DNA from: Vampirovibrionales bacterium | GTDB lineage: Bacteria > Cyanobacteriota > Vampirovibrionia > Vampirovibrionales > Vampirovibrionaceae | Direction: 5' to 3' | Assembly (NCBI GenBank): GCA_029866025.1 | Contig: JARXAD010000005.1 | Coordinates: forward strand, 1-64,000 | DNA length: 64,000 nt | Shown here: positions 18,550-27,692 of the stretch, piece by piece | How positions within the stretch are numbered: the stretch's first letter is position 1 | Layout: every line of letters starts with the position of its first letter | Translations under genes and position numbers: made by a program | The notes under the pieces: model-generated | Seen by the model: only the letters and a program-made list of their open reading frames with translations | Told to the model about the DNA's origin: nothing | The model's database searches: none

Positions 18550-19609
18550 GTGGGTGGGCAGCTTGATAGGCTTGGCGCAGCCGGCGAGTTTGCAGATGAG
18601 TGTAAATCTGGGTGCTGCGAATACTGACGTGGCCCAACAATTCTTGTACCACTCGTAAATCCACGTTGTGGTTTAACAGGTGGGTAGCAAAGCTGTGCCT
18701 AAAAATATGAGGATGCACCACTTGGGTTAGCCCCGTATGTTCTCCCAAGCTTGCCAGCATGCGTGCCACACTGCGCGCCGATAACGGTCGGCCTGTATGG
18801 CTTAGCCATAGCGAATCGGTGGGTAAGGGCCTTTCGTGCTTACACTGAGACGCTTTGGGGAATCGTTGTCGGTTGCGTTGTAGCAATACTACCCACTGCT
18901 GGCGATAGCTGTTTAGAGCGTCCAAGGTTTCGGGGCTAATAAAAGCCAGGCGTTCTCGGCTGCCTTTGCCCAGTACTTTTAGGGTGCCTTCTTCTGCATC
19001 TAAATCGTGCCAGCGTAGGCCCGTCAGTTCGCCTACCCGAAGCCCAGCGGTAAATAGAGTCAGTACAATGGCCCGGTTGCGCAGTAGCAACACGGCATCA
19101 ACAGGGTCTGTTTTGGCGGATGGCTCTGCTTGCAGGTCTTCATCAGGGCTATTGTGAAGAGTGTGTAAGGCGTCCAGCAGTTTTTGGCAATCGTGTTGGG
19201 TTAAAAAATGGGGTAAGGCTGTGGGCTGTTTTGGGTTAACCCAGGGCAAGGTAAGCCAAGTACTGGCAAACCCGTGGTGCCGAACGGCGTATTTAAAAAA
19301 GCTGCGTAAGGTGGCATAGGTGCGGGCTAGGGTGGCAGGCTTTAAGGCAGGTATGCGCTGATAACAATGGGTGGCATAACTTTCTACGTGTCGGCACAGT
19401 TCCATTTCACTCTGGAGCGTTTCCTCGGGTTCTATCAAGAGCGAGGGCCCTCTAAGCCAAGCCAAAAAAGTGGCAATATCACTTCCATAGGCGCGCACCG
19501 TATGGCGCGAAACGTCTCGCCCGATGGTTAAATGCTCAACAAAGTTGCTGGCCACTTCTTCCAAGGTGTCCAGCCAAGCCAAACGGGTTTGGGGTACCAT
19601 AGTCATCAT
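18524..19609 (-). CDS. xerC: Tyrosine recombinase, XerC/XerD type
   Basis: Xer recombinases resolve chromosome dimers at dif sites. The 361-residue protein has an N-terminal SAM-like DNA-binding domain (SRHTVRAYGSDIATFLAWL) and a C-terminal catalytic domain with Arg in AGLRVGELTGLRW, Lys in VLGKGSRER, H301-IF-R304, His327 in LLGHVSIRST and nucleophile Tyr336. All catalytic residues are present. It is longer than typical Xer proteins (about 300) because of inserts, for example SPDEDLQAEPSAKTDP. No second Xer gene is in the window, so it may work alone or with a distant partner. It sits head-to-head with the parvulin gene and may be co-transcribed with the membrane protein downstream. Confidence 0.92.
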   Translation of the reverse strand: MMTMVPQTRLAWLDTLEEVASNFVEHLTIGRDVSRHTVRAYGSDIATFLAWLRGPSLLIEPEETLQSEMELCRHVESYATHCYQRIPALKPATLARTYATLRSFFKYAVRHHGFASTWLTLPWVNPKQPTALPHFLTQHDCQKLLDALHTLHNSPDEDLQAEPSAKTDPVDAVLLLRNRAIVLTLFTAGLRVGELTGLRWHDLDAEEGTLKVLGKGSRERLAFISPETLDALNSYRQQWVVLLQRNRQRFPKASQCKHERPLPTDSLWLSHTGRPLSARSVARMLASLGEHTGLTQVVHPHIFRHSFATHLLNHNVDLRVVQELLGHVSIRSTQIYTHLQTRRLRQAYQAAHPRAEANASP

Positions 19610-19642
19610 TCGGTCCGTTTCTTTAGAAGGTCATACTCGAGT

Positions 19643-20803
19643 ATGCGCTCTCATTCTTTGGTTTCTTATTCTAGCTTTTTTTCTACCCGTGTGGGGGCTT
19701 TGGTGCTGTCATTGATGTTGGTGCTAAGCACCACGTTAACGGGCTGTGTTCCTGGGGCCGATCAACGCCCTGTGGTCACCATTAACAAAACCATTGTGGT
19801 CACTCGTGGCGATTACGAAGCCCTACACAGCAACCTAATTGCAGAAGCCCACTTGGATCCCAAGCAATTTAACGAATCCAGCCCTCAGCAAGGGGTGCTG
19901 AATGAACAAATTAAACAGGCTGTACTGAATAAATTGATTTTCAGTGCCTTGTTGAAAGATTCAGCCAAAAAACAAGGCGTCACTGTCACCGAAGAGCAGT
20001 ATCAACACTTTCGTAAAAAACAAATTGAGCCCTTGGGCGGTGAAGAAGGTCTAAAGCAAGTGCTGGCTTCTAAAAACATGACCCTTAAAACCTTTGAAGA
20101 TTCGTTGCGTGAACAGTTGCTAATGGAAGCCTTTTTTGATGCCCAGCCCGGTAGCAAAACAAAAATTTCAGAAGCCGAAGCCAAAGCCTTCTATCAGTCT
20201 CACCCGGAGCTGTTTAAGCATCCCGAAGGCTTGGATATGGCCCATATCTTGCTCAAAGTGGACCCCACGGCTATTCGTACCGAGCTGCTAAAAGGCAATC
20301 CCAATGTGTCCGATGCAGATATTGTCCAACGTATTGACTCTCTTCGGAAGCTAAAGGCCGATAAGGCCCACGAAATCTTAAAAACGGTACAGGATAACCC
20401 CAAGGCCTTTGGGTCGTTGGCAAAAGCTACCTCGCAAGATGTATTGAGCGCCGTAAAAAACGGTGAATTGGGCGTGATGTACGCCGATACGACGGTTCCT
20501 GCCTTTTGGGTTGCCGCCAAAGCTACCCCCGCGGGCACCATTCATTCCAAAGTAGTGGAAACACCCTTTGGCTTCCATATTCTAAAAGTGAATAAATCGG
20601 TGCCGGCTGGTATCGAGTCCTTTGATAAAATTAAAGACAACATTGTCCGTGTTCTCAGCCAGCAGCGTCGTCAACAAGCCATGATGGCTTGGATGGAATC
20701 TCAGCGGAAGGGTCTGCAACTGCACTTTGAAAAAGGCTTTGTGCCTATGGGCTTTCGTCAGCCCGAAGGGGCCGAAGTAGCTCAGCCTTATGAGCACAAG
20801 TAG
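19643..20803 (+). CDS. Parvulin-type peptidyl-prolyl isomerase lipoprotein (SurA/PrsA-like)
   Basis: This extracytoplasmic folding chaperone has a basic N-terminus, a hydrophobic stretch (residues 17-32) and a lipobox LTGC with the lipidated cysteine at 35. A SurA-N-like helical region follows (about 45-190), then a parvulin domain (GLDMAHILLKVD through PFGFHILKVNKS). The frame is open upstream into the recombinase gene, but the ATG used gives a proper signal peptide and has AAGG upstream. Of 386 residues the last 40 are a basic tail. The stop overlaps the rfaE2 start by 14 bases. Only 33 bases separate it from the divergent recombinase start, so the promoters must overlap. Confidence 0.88.
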   Translation: MRSHSLVSYSSFFSTRVGALVLSLMLVLSTTLTGCVPGADQRPVVTINKTIVVTRGDYEALHSNLIAEAHLDPKQFNESSPQQGVLNEQIKQAVLNKLIFSALLKDSAKKQGVTVTEEQYQHFRKKQIEPLGGEEGLKQVLASKNMTLKTFEDSLREQLLMEAFFDAQPGSKTKISEAEAKAFYQSHPELFKHPEGLDMAHILLKVDPTAIRTELLKGNPNVSDADIVQRIDSLRKLKADKAHEILKTVQDNPKAFGSLAKATSQDVLSAVKNGELGVMYADTTVPAFWVAAKATPAGTIHSKVVETPFGFHILKVNKSVPAGIESFDKIKDNIVRVLSQQRRQQAMMAWMESQRKGLQLHFEKGFVPMGFRQPEGAEVAQPYEHK

Positions 20804-21317
20804 TTCAGCTATGGCTTCGTCGTTAGCCACTGTTCAGCCCTTGGGTGTAGCAACGCTGCAAGACGCCATAGACTGGTGGGAATCTTACCGGCAAGCCGGT
20901 AAAACGTTGGTTACTACCAATGGCTGCTTTGATTTGTTGCATGTGGGCCATCTGCGTTATTTACAAGTGGCGCGCCAAGCGGGCGATGCTTTGCTAGTGG
21001 CTCTCAATACGGATGCTTCCGTCAATGGGTTAAAGCCTCAAACCAGTGGGCCACCAAGGCCTTTGGTAGAAGAAGCTGAACGAGCCGAACTGCTGGCTGC
21101 CCTGCGGTGTGTTGATGCCGTGGTGTTGTTTAACGAAGACACCCCTGCCAACATTCTCACGGCTTTAAAGCCCGATGTCCACGTCAAAGGGTCTCAGTAC
21201 ACCCCCGAAACCTTGCCGGAAGCCCCTTTGCTGGCCTCATTGGGTACTCGATTGGTGCTGGTGCCTATGGTGGTCGGGCGCTCCACCAGTGATTTGGTGG
21301 CTAAAATACGCCAATGA
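20790..21317 (+). CDS. rfaE2: D-glycero-beta-D-manno-heptose 1-phosphate adenylyltransferase
   Basis: This nucleotidyltransferase makes ADP-heptose, the precursor of the LPS inner core. The 175-residue protein holds the cytidylyltransferase-fold motif NGCFDLLHVGHLRYL with the HxGH signature, then KPDVHVKGSQYTPE and GRSTSDLVAKI near the C-terminus. It corresponds to domain II of HldE alone; the kinase domain is not in this window. It overlaps the parvulin gene at its start and rqcH (by ATGA) at its end, so three genes are translationally linked. Its presence supports a Gram-negative envelope with heptosylated glycans. Confidence 0.92.
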   Translation: MSTSSSAMASSLATVQPLGVATLQDAIDWWESYRQAGKTLVTTNGCFDLLHVGHLRYLQVARQAGDALLVALNTDASVNGLKPQTSGPPRPLVEEAERAELLAALRCVDAVVLFNEDTPANILTALKPDVHVKGSQYTPETLPEAPLLASLGTRLVLVPMVVGRSTSDLVAKIRQ

Positions 21318-23233
21318 CCGGCTCCTTTGGGATGTTTCAAGCGCCGCCCACATGGCAACCCGATGCGGTGGCCTTGGCTTACCTTGCCCAAAGCCTTCAT
21401 CAGCAACTGGTGGGGGCTCGTATTCAAAAAATTCAGCACCTCACCCATCGAGAATGGGTGTTGACCCTGTTTGCTCCTCATCGAAAAGAAGAAGAATTGT
21501 TAGGGGACGACGAGATACGTTCCAATCGGTTGTATCTGTCAGTGGACAAGCAACACCCGGCGTTGTGTTTGCTTTCTGCCGCAGATATTGACGCTTTGGT
21601 AAAGCCTACCTTTACCAAACCCACCAACGATTGCATGTTGCTGCGTAAGCACTTGCTCCATGGCCGCATCCGAAGCGTTACCGCCATGCCCGGTGAGCGG
21701 GCCATTGTGATGACCATTGAAAACACCAATGAGCTGGGGCAGGTGGTTCCGTGGCAATGGGTGCTGGAGTTGATGGGGCGTTACAGCACGTGGTGGTTGG
21801 TGGAAGGTGATACTCAAACCATTGTGGGCAGTGCATACCGCGTAACGGAATCCATGAGCGCCCATCGCCCCTTGGCTGTGGGGGAGTGTTATGTACCACC
21901 GCCCATACCCAAAGGCCGTGTGTGGTTAGGAGCCTTACCTGAAAAAACGGTAGCCAATGCCATTAAGGGTTCAGACACCTCAAGCAAAAGTTTGTTAGCC
22001 CTTGGGTATGGGGCCAGCCCGGTTATGCTGCAAGCCATTGTCGCCTCATGCAGCCCTACCGAAGGGCCTGCCATGGTGGCATGTCGCCTTCAAGCGGTTC
22101 TTCAAAGTGATCCTTGTTGGAAAAGTGCCAGTGTTAACGGCACTTTGTCCCTGTTTTGGGATGAATCCCATTCGCTTCCAGAAGCCTCATGGACGCAGGC
22201 GCTATCCACGTTTCAGCGCGATGTCATTCAACAACAACGACTTAAGCAAGTCCAAACTCAGTGCCGGCAAGCGGTGGAACGCGAGCAAGAGCGACTAAAG
22301 CAACGGATTCTTACCCAACAACCCACGGAGACCCCAGAAAGCATCACCGAGTGGGAATTGCGAGGTCATGCCCTCATGACGGAAGCCAGCCAGCAACCTG
22401 TCAATGCGTGCCCTTTGTGTGAAGAGGTTGTTGTGATGCATCCCACAACGGGTGAGCCGTGGAAGGTACCCGTCAATCCAGAAAAAAATTGGCGAGACAA
22501 TGCGAACGTAGCCTATCAGCACGTCAAAAATGCCGCGGATCAGCGAAGGCAATGGGAGACTGCCTCCCAAGTTCTGGCAGAGCGTGAACAACAACTGGCT
22601 CAATGGGAGTGGGAAGTTGCTCAGCTTGAAACCTTACCGGAGGCGTGGGCCTTGTTGGCTTCTCTGGGGGCTGTGGGTATTGTTAAATCGGCGCAACCTT
22701 TTGTGGCTCAAGGGCGTGGCAAGGTGGCCAAACTTCAAACCAAGAGTGGTAAACATAAAGGCTCTTCCAATCCAAAATCATCGCTAGACGTATCGTCTTT
22801 GGCGGGGCTAAGTCGTTGGAAAAACCCTGACGGCGTGGTGTTTTGGATGGGGCGTCAAGGCGAAGCCAATGCGGCGTTGCTCTCTAAAATAGCTCGCCAC
22901 AACGATGTGTGGTGTCATGCATGGAATCAACCCGGTGCCCATGTCGTCATTCAGTGCCCCTTAGCGGAATGCAGCGAAGAGACGTTGCTGGATGGTTTGA
23001 TGTTGGCGGCGGCCCATAGTCAGCAAGGTGGTGGGGCTTTTAATACCTCTGCAAGCCAATCAGCCACTGCTATTAAGGTAGATGTGGTGTACACGGAGTG
23101 CCGCCACGTTCGCGCGGTGCCGGGCTCCTATCCGGGGCACGTTACGTATAAGCTGGAAAAAACAGCTCTTATTGCGGTAGATTCCCACAGGCTTCAAGAA
23201 CGTTTAACATTTTTTCATAGATCCCGTGACTAG
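21314..23233 (+). CDS. rqcH: NFACT family ribosome quality-control protein RqcH
   Basis: RqcH binds stalled 50S subunits and directs C-terminal alanine tailing of blocked nascent chains. The 639 residues show the NFACT-N start GARIQKIQHL, the MLLRKHLLHGRI motif, a long central coiled coil (about residues 295-460) and the NFACT-R domain (DGVVFWMGRQGEANAALL, then WNQPGAHVVIQ). At the tRNA-contacting position where Bacillus RqcH has Asp-Arg, this protein has E128-R129. The start overlaps rfaE2 by four bases. The initiator tRNA follows about 65 bases downstream. Older databases call such proteins fibronectin-binding. Confidence 0.92.
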   Translation: MTGSFGMFQAPPTWQPDAVALAYLAQSLHQQLVGARIQKIQHLTHREWVLTLFAPHRKEEELLGDDEIRSNRLYLSVDKQHPALCLLSAADIDALVKPTFTKPTNDCMLLRKHLLHGRIRSVTAMPGERAIVMTIENTNELGQVVPWQWVLELMGRYSTWWLVEGDTQTIVGSAYRVTESMSAHRPLAVGECYVPPPIPKGRVWLGALPEKTVANAIKGSDTSSKSLLALGYGASPVMLQAIVASCSPTEGPAMVACRLQAVLQSDPCWKSASVNGTLSLFWDESHSLPEASWTQALSTFQRDVIQQQRLKQVQTQCRQAVEREQERLKQRILTQQPTETPESITEWELRGHALMTEASQQPVNACPLCEEVVVMHPTTGEPWKVPVNPEKNWRDNANVAYQHVKNAADQRRQWETASQVLAEREQQLAQWEWEVAQLETLPEAWALLASLGAVGIVKSAQPFVAQGRGKVAKLQTKSGKHKGSSNPKSSLDVSSLAGLSRWKNPDGVVFWMGRQGEANAALLSKIARHNDVWCHAWNQPGAHVVIQCPLAECSEETLLDGLMLAAAHSQQGGGAFNTSASQSATAIKVDVVYTECRHVRAVPGSYPGHVTYKLEKTALIAVDSHRLQERLTFFHRSRD

Positions 23234-23298
23234 CGGTGCCTTGCATCCCAGTGCTTTTTTAGGCATACTAACCCTCTTGGTTTTAAAACACTTTGCAT

Positions 23299-23372
<74 letters not shown>

Positions 23373-23378
23373 TTTTTT

Positions 23379-23416
23379 AAAAAGCGCTTGTTTTTTGTAA
23401 AAGTAGGCGCTTTTTT
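23379..23416 (+). terminator. Rho-independent terminator after tRNA-fMet
   Basis: AAAAAGCGC pairs with GCGCTTTTT across a 19-base T/A-rich loop, giving a 9-bp stem that ends in a T run. It sits seven bases past the tRNA and fits as its terminator. Confidence 0.7.
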
Positions 23417-23437
23417 CATGCCGTTTGTGGGCTTATC

Positions 23438-24259
23438 TCAGTGGGCTGTAACCCACAGCCCGCCAAACTCGCAGTCATCGTAATCCAGCTGACCCAACAC
23501 ATTTAAATGCGATCCTGCTGTAAGGGTTAGCATTTGTTGCCCCGATGGGTTTAGGGCGTTTGCAGGAATGGCCCAGCGTTGGTGGGAGCCATTGAGAACA
23601 ATGGCCACCTGCCAACGATTGTTGATGGATAGCATCAAGGGGGATGCCGTGGATTTTTGGGTAATACCCGCTTGCTGGTGGGCTTCTTGTGTATCCAGCC
23701 CTTGCACCATGCCAAGGGTTATAGTGCAGTGCGATTGTTTGGTAGTTGATTTTGGGCAGGTAAAGGTGGTTTCAAATACGGGTCCTTCGGCTTGCTGGGT
23801 TTGGAACGCCTTGGCTCCCAATGACCACGCCTCATATCGGCCATCCCCTAAATGGTGCCACGTATCATCCATACGACTTGTAGCATTGGCTGTGCTGGCT
23901 TTCAGGCGAAACATCACGTTGGCGGGTGGGCTCGTAATAGAAGGAAGGGTGTCCCATAAGGGCTCTCCCAATTTTTCAGCACCTTGAATACGAATGACCG
24001 CCGTGGCCTGAGGAATGGCGGGGATCGTCACTCGCCCCGAATGATTGGTGGTGCCTTCCCACCCCACTTGGGGTAGCGCCACCGGTACTTGGGGCGCAGG
24101 TTTTCCATTGGCTTGCTGAATCGTTACTTGCCAGCCGGGCGGCCAATCAGCTTTTAGGGCCACGCTTTCGCTCACACCACCTTTGAGTAGCGGCGCAGCA
24201 ATACTGGTCAGCAAACAAACGCTGACGAGAGTCAGTAATAAACTCAATACGTAACGCAT
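23438..24259 (-). CDS. Exported protein of unknown function
   Basis: The 273-residue protein starts with a clear signal sequence or membrane anchor (YVLSLLLTLVSVCLLTSIAA) followed by a periplasmic domain. The exported part is rich in Thr, Gln and Trp, contains two cysteines that could pair (TFTCPKSTTKQSHCTI), and looks mainly beta-strand. I do not recognise the fold. The frame is open for 89 codons upstream, but that stretch is antisense-like and lies over uppP; the ATG used has AGGAAG five bases before it. It is downstream of uppP on the same strand and is probably co-transcribed with it. Confidence 0.72.
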   Translation of the reverse strand: MRYVLSLLLTLVSVCLLTSIAAPLLKGGVSESVALKADWPPGWQVTIQQANGKPAPQVPVALPQVGWEGTTNHSGRVTIPAIPQATAVIRIQGAEKLGEPLWDTLPSITSPPANVMFRLKASTANATSRMDDTWHHLGDGRYEAWSLGAKAFQTQQAEGPVFETTFTCPKSTTKQSHCTITLGMVQGLDTQEAHQQAGITQKSTASPLMLSINNRWQVAIVLNGSHQRWAIPANALNPSGQQMLTLTAGSHLNVLGQLDYDDCEFGGLWVTAH

Positions 24260-24327
24260 ATGCTTCCTAGACGTTATTGGGCATACAAAGTTCACCTGGA
24301 GGGATGGGCGTGATCCACCAACCCCAT

Positions 24328-25257
24328 TTAAAAAGGGAACAAGTTCCCTTGCCAAGCGATGACGGCAAAACCCACCAGCCAGCAGTACACAGCAAAGCCA
24401 CGAAGGGAACGGGTGGCTACCCAGCGCAGCATAAAAGCCACGCACAGGTACCCCACAATGGCAGCAGCGGCAATGCCCCAGCCAATGGTGGCAAAGTCTA
24501 AGGCAAACAGGCTGCCCGCTTTCCACGCTTTCAGGCCTTCGTAGCTGGCGGCCATTAGCAAGGCAGGGATGCTCATCAAAAAAGCGTAGCGGGTGGCGGT
24601 GGTGCGGTCCAGCCCCACCATAAGCCCGGCGCTAATGGTACTGCCCGATCGCGAGATACCCCGAAACACAGCGGCACAGCCTTGGGCAAGTCCAATCCAA
24701 GTCGCTTGAGCTGACGTGAGCACCATCGGACCTTTTTTAGAAAGCACGCTTTGCGAACCCTCAATCCACCAAAGCAGCGAGCCTGTAAGGGTGAGGTGAA
24801 ACCCTACCCACACAGGGTTGGCGCGGTAATAATCCACCACATGATCCACCTCAGGGGACAGCCAGCCGTTGGTTTTCATCACCCAGTGAGAAAGCCCCAT
24901 GACGGCCAGCGAAAACACAGCCGTCACGACCGTAGAAACAACCAAGTGGAGAGGAAGTTTTTTGGGATCGAGCGTGATGAGTTCGGTCGTTTTTGAAGAC
25001 GGTGTGGGTAAAAACGCCGCCATCGCCACGGCTTTTAAATCGGCCCAAAAATACACCAGCACCGCCAGCAATGTACCTAGATGTAGCCACACGTCAAAGC
25101 ATTCGTCTTGCAGAGCAGTGGGCAATTGGCCACCGGTCATTGATCCAAAGGCTTGCCAGAGTTCGCGCGTAATAATGAGGTGGGCCGAGCTACTGACGGG
25201 CAAAAATTCGGTGGCGCCTTGCACCACGGCTTTGACTAAGGCGTATCCTAAATCCAC
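24328..25257 (-). CDS. uppP: Undecaprenyl-diphosphatase (UppP/BacA)
   Basis: This integral membrane phosphatase recycles the undecaprenyl lipid carrier used for peptidoglycan and LPS sugars. The two signature regions are present: GATEFLPVSSSAHLII near the N-terminus and RGISRSGSTISAGL in the middle, which supply the catalytic Glu, Ser and Arg. There are about eight membrane segments. At 309 residues it is somewhat longer than most members because of a soluble loop (residues 85-105). Translation appears to begin at GTG (residues MDLGYALVKAV). The exported-protein gene follows about 70 bases downstream. Confidence 0.94.
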   Translation of the reverse strand: MDLGYALVKAVVQGATEFLPVSSSAHLIITRELWQAFGSMTGGQLPTALQDECFDVWLHLGTLLAVLVYFWADLKAVAMAAFLPTPSSKTTELITLDPKKLPLHLVVSTVVTAVFSLAVMGLSHWVMKTNGWLSPEVDHVVDYYRANPVWVGFHLTLTGSLLWWIEGSQSVLSKKGPMVLTSAQATWIGLAQGCAAVFRGISRSGSTISAGLMVGLDRTTATRYAFLMSIPALLMAASYEGLKAWKAGSLFALDFATIGWGIAAAAIVGYLCVAFMLRWVATRSLRGFAVYCWLVGFAVIAWQGNLFPF

Positions 25258-25422
25258 GGGGCGGCACTTTCATCTATACAACATCTCTTCAATGTCATTG
25301 GTCATCTCTACCATTCCATTGGTTTTGCCCTATTATACGCTCAGGATACGCCTCTGTTGCTTTTTTATGGGTGTTACGGCCAGCCGCTTTGGATGGGTGC
25401 ACTCTTGGATGATGTGAGCCCC

Positions 25423-26673
25423 ATGATTTACCTGGATTACGCAGCCACTACGCCTTTGTCGCTTGCAGCGCTTGCGGCCATGCAGCCGTATTTTAGTAAC
25501 ATGTTTGCAAATCCGGCCAGCCTGCACAGTGGGGGACGTGCTGCCAATGCGGCTTTGGAAAAAGCACGAACCACTTTGGCATGTTGTGTCAACGCAGAAT
25601 CCCCCAGCACGATTACCATTACCGGCGGCGGAACAGACGGTAGCAACTTGGTGATTGCGGGTTTGGCCCAGCGTTGGGAAGCAGACACGGACCCCAGCGA
25701 CTGCCACATTCTTGTTTCTGCCATTGAACATGAGGCGGTGCTGAATCCGGCCTTGGCGTTACACAAGCGTGGTTGGCAGCTCACCGTGTTACCCGTAACT
25801 CCCACCGGGCATGTGTCGGTAGATGCTTTGGAGAGGGCCTTACAGCAATCCTTACACCAACCCAACGCCCAAAAAACCCTAGTGAGCATTATGCATGCCA
25901 ACAACGAGGTGGGGAGTCTTCAGCCCATTCAAGCCTTGGCATCGCTGGCGCATCAGTATGGTGCTGTTTTTCATACCGATGCCGTGCAGACGGTGGGGAA
26001 AATCCCTGTGGATGTCCAGCAGTTGGGGGTGGATTACCTCACATGGTCGGCTCACAAACATTACGGCCCCAAAGGGGTGGGAGCCCTTTACACCGCAGGC
26101 GGTGCTTTAACTCCAGCCCCTTTACTATTGGGTGGAGGGCAAGAAAACGGCTTGCGAAGCGGCACCGTAAATGTGGCTGGAGCTGTAGGAGTGGCTACTG
26201 CGCTGGAAGAATGTGTGGCAGCGCAACCTAAAAGCTTTGCTCGCTTGGAAATGCTTACTCAGCATCTTCGAGACGGGTTGGAATCACTCTTGTGTCCTTG
26301 CCCGTTGGTCATTAATACGCCAGCAGACGACTCTATTCCAGGAATTGTGCATGTGTCGGTACTGGGAAATAGCTTCCCTATTCAAGGTGAATCGCTACTT
26401 TTGCAGTTGGATTTGCTCGGTATTGCGGCCTCCAGTGGATCGGCATGCCATGCAGTGGCCTTGGAACCGTCGCGCATTCTTCACGCCATGATGGTGGGTG
26501 AAAACAGCGATCGTGCATTAACATCTGAGGAACTAGCCCGTGCCACGGGAACGATTCGGTTTTCGATGGGGCACCACACCACACAGCAGGATGTGGATGC
26601 GTTGCTTGCAGCCTTTCCCAAAGCGTTGAATCGATTGATGAAAACCGCTCCCACGATGTCAGGGGTTCATTAA
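25423..26673 (+). CDS. Cysteine desulfurase (NifS/IscS family)
   Basis: This PLP enzyme releases sulfur from cysteine for Fe-S clusters, thiamine or tRNA thiolation. In 416 residues it shows the start IYLDYAATTP, the PLP-contact HTDAVQTVGK, the Schiff-base lysine K212 in SAHKHYGPKG, GGGQENGLRSGT and the sulfur-accepting Cys342 in SSGSACHA. An open frame 22 codons longer exists, but family members start at MIYLD. It overlaps no partner scaffold gene; thiL follows two bases after the stop, suggesting possible delivery of sulfur for thiamine, although that link is inference. Confidence 0.93.
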   Translation: MIYLDYAATTPLSLAALAAMQPYFSNMFANPASLHSGGRAANAALEKARTTLACCVNAESPSTITITGGGTDGSNLVIAGLAQRWEADTDPSDCHILVSAIEHEAVLNPALALHKRGWQLTVLPVTPTGHVSVDALERALQQSLHQPNAQKTLVSIMHANNEVGSLQPIQALASLAHQYGAVFHTDAVQTVGKIPVDVQQLGVDYLTWSAHKHYGPKGVGALYTAGGALTPAPLLLGGGQENGLRSGTVNVAGAVGVATALEECVAAQPKSFARLEMLTQHLRDGLESLLCPCPLVINTPADDSIPGIVHVSVLGNSFPIQGESLLLQLDLLGIAASSGSACHAVALEPSRILHAMMVGENSDRALTSEELARATGTIRFSMGHHTTQQDVDALLAAFPKALNRLMKTAPTMSGVH

Positions 26674-26675
26674 AA

Positions 26676-27692
26676 ATGTGGAGCGAGGTGCATTGGTTGG
26701 CTCAGTTGCGTCAGCGTCTTGTGGCTCAAGACTCTTCCGTGGATTTGCAAGACGATGCAGCGTGGTTGCTCCAACCCAATGGCGGCTGGTTGGTAACCAG
26801 CACCGATATGCTGGTGGAAGGCACCCATTTTAAACTTGGTGAGAGTGTTCACGAATGGTCGACTCCTGAAGATATAGGCTGGAAAGCGGCGGCTGTGAGC
26901 CTGAGCGATTTAGCCGCTTGTGGCGCCGTGCCAACGGGATTATTGTTGGCTTTGGGCGTGCCATGTGATGCCGATGCGACGATGGTAAATCGTCTTTATG
27001 ACGGCCTATTCGCGTGCTTGGAGGCCTATGAGGTTCCCTTGTTAGGGGGCGATACGGTGGCAGCACCCCAGTGGACGCTGACCAGTACCGTATTGGGAAC
27101 AGTGGCTGAAGGACATCCCAAAGCTCATCGCACCCTGGCCAAGCCTAATGATGTGGTGGCTGTGTGTGGCTGGCACGGGCTGTCGGCTGTAGGGTTACAC
27201 GCCATTCAACAGGGTATTGAAGGATTTGACGAGGCCAAAGCGGCTCACAAAAGGCCCAGCCCTTTGCTCAAAGAAGCTCAGGCCATTTGCAACGCCACGC
27301 CACGCCTAGCCCTGATGGATACCAGCGATGGGCTGGCCGATGCGGCCCTGAAAATAGCTGCTGCCAGTGGTGTCACTATCACCCTGGATTTTGAAGTCAT
27401 TCCCATCCACCCTGAGCTACAAGCCTTTGCCAACACCCAAGAGGATCCCCAAGGCTTTTTAAGCCACACGCTGCTGTATGGGGGCGAAGACTTTGGCCTG
27501 ATGGCCTGTATGCCCCCTGAAATAGTTTTACCCCAAGGCTGGACGTTGATTGGTAGCGTGGAAGCGCGACGCCTAACAAACGATGACAATGGGTCGGCCT
27601 TTGTTGTGTTTCCTGACGAGACCGTAGAGCCCTTGTGCAGCGACAAAACCTATCAGCATTTTACTACTCCTGTCCCGGAGGGTTCATTGTGA
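26676..27692 (+). CDS. thiL: Thiamine-monophosphate kinase
   Basis: ThiL phosphorylates thiamine monophosphate to the active cofactor thiamine diphosphate. The 338-residue protein has the expected DDAAWL metal site, STDMLVEGTHF, GWKAAAVSLSDLAACGA, the MDTSDGLADA motif and YGGEDFGL. Length is normal. AGGGG precedes the start. It lies between the desulfurase and ispD; its stop and the ispD start share one base. A TPP riboswitch elsewhere in the window controls another gene, so thiamine homeostasis is active in this organism. Confidence 0.95.
   Translation: MWSEVHWLAQLRQRLVAQDSSVDLQDDAAWLLQPNGGWLVTSTDMLVEGTHFKLGESVHEWSTPEDIGWKAAAVSLSDLAACGAVPTGLLLALGVPCDADATMVNRLYDGLFACLEAYEVPLLGGDTVAAPQWTLTSTVLGTVAEGHPKAHRTLAKPNDVVAVCGWHGLSAVGLHAIQQGIEGFDEAKAAHKRPSPLLKEAQAICNATPRLALMDTSDGLADAALKIAAASGVTITLDFEVIPIHPELQAFANTQEDPQGFLSHTLLYGGEDFGLMACMPPEIVLPQGWTLIGSVEARRLTNDDNGSAFVVFPDETVEPLCSDKTYQHFTTPVPEGSL

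Noticed and set aside
21314-21340. GSFG at the start of RqcH as another FG-motif member
   Set aside because: The first position is Gly rather than hydrophobic, and this is the normal family start, so I treat it as chance.
23438-24526. Longer version of the exported protein starting inside uppP
   Set aside because: The extra 89 codons are Cys/His-rich shadow sequence of uppP; the internal ATG has a proper ribosome site and signal peptide.
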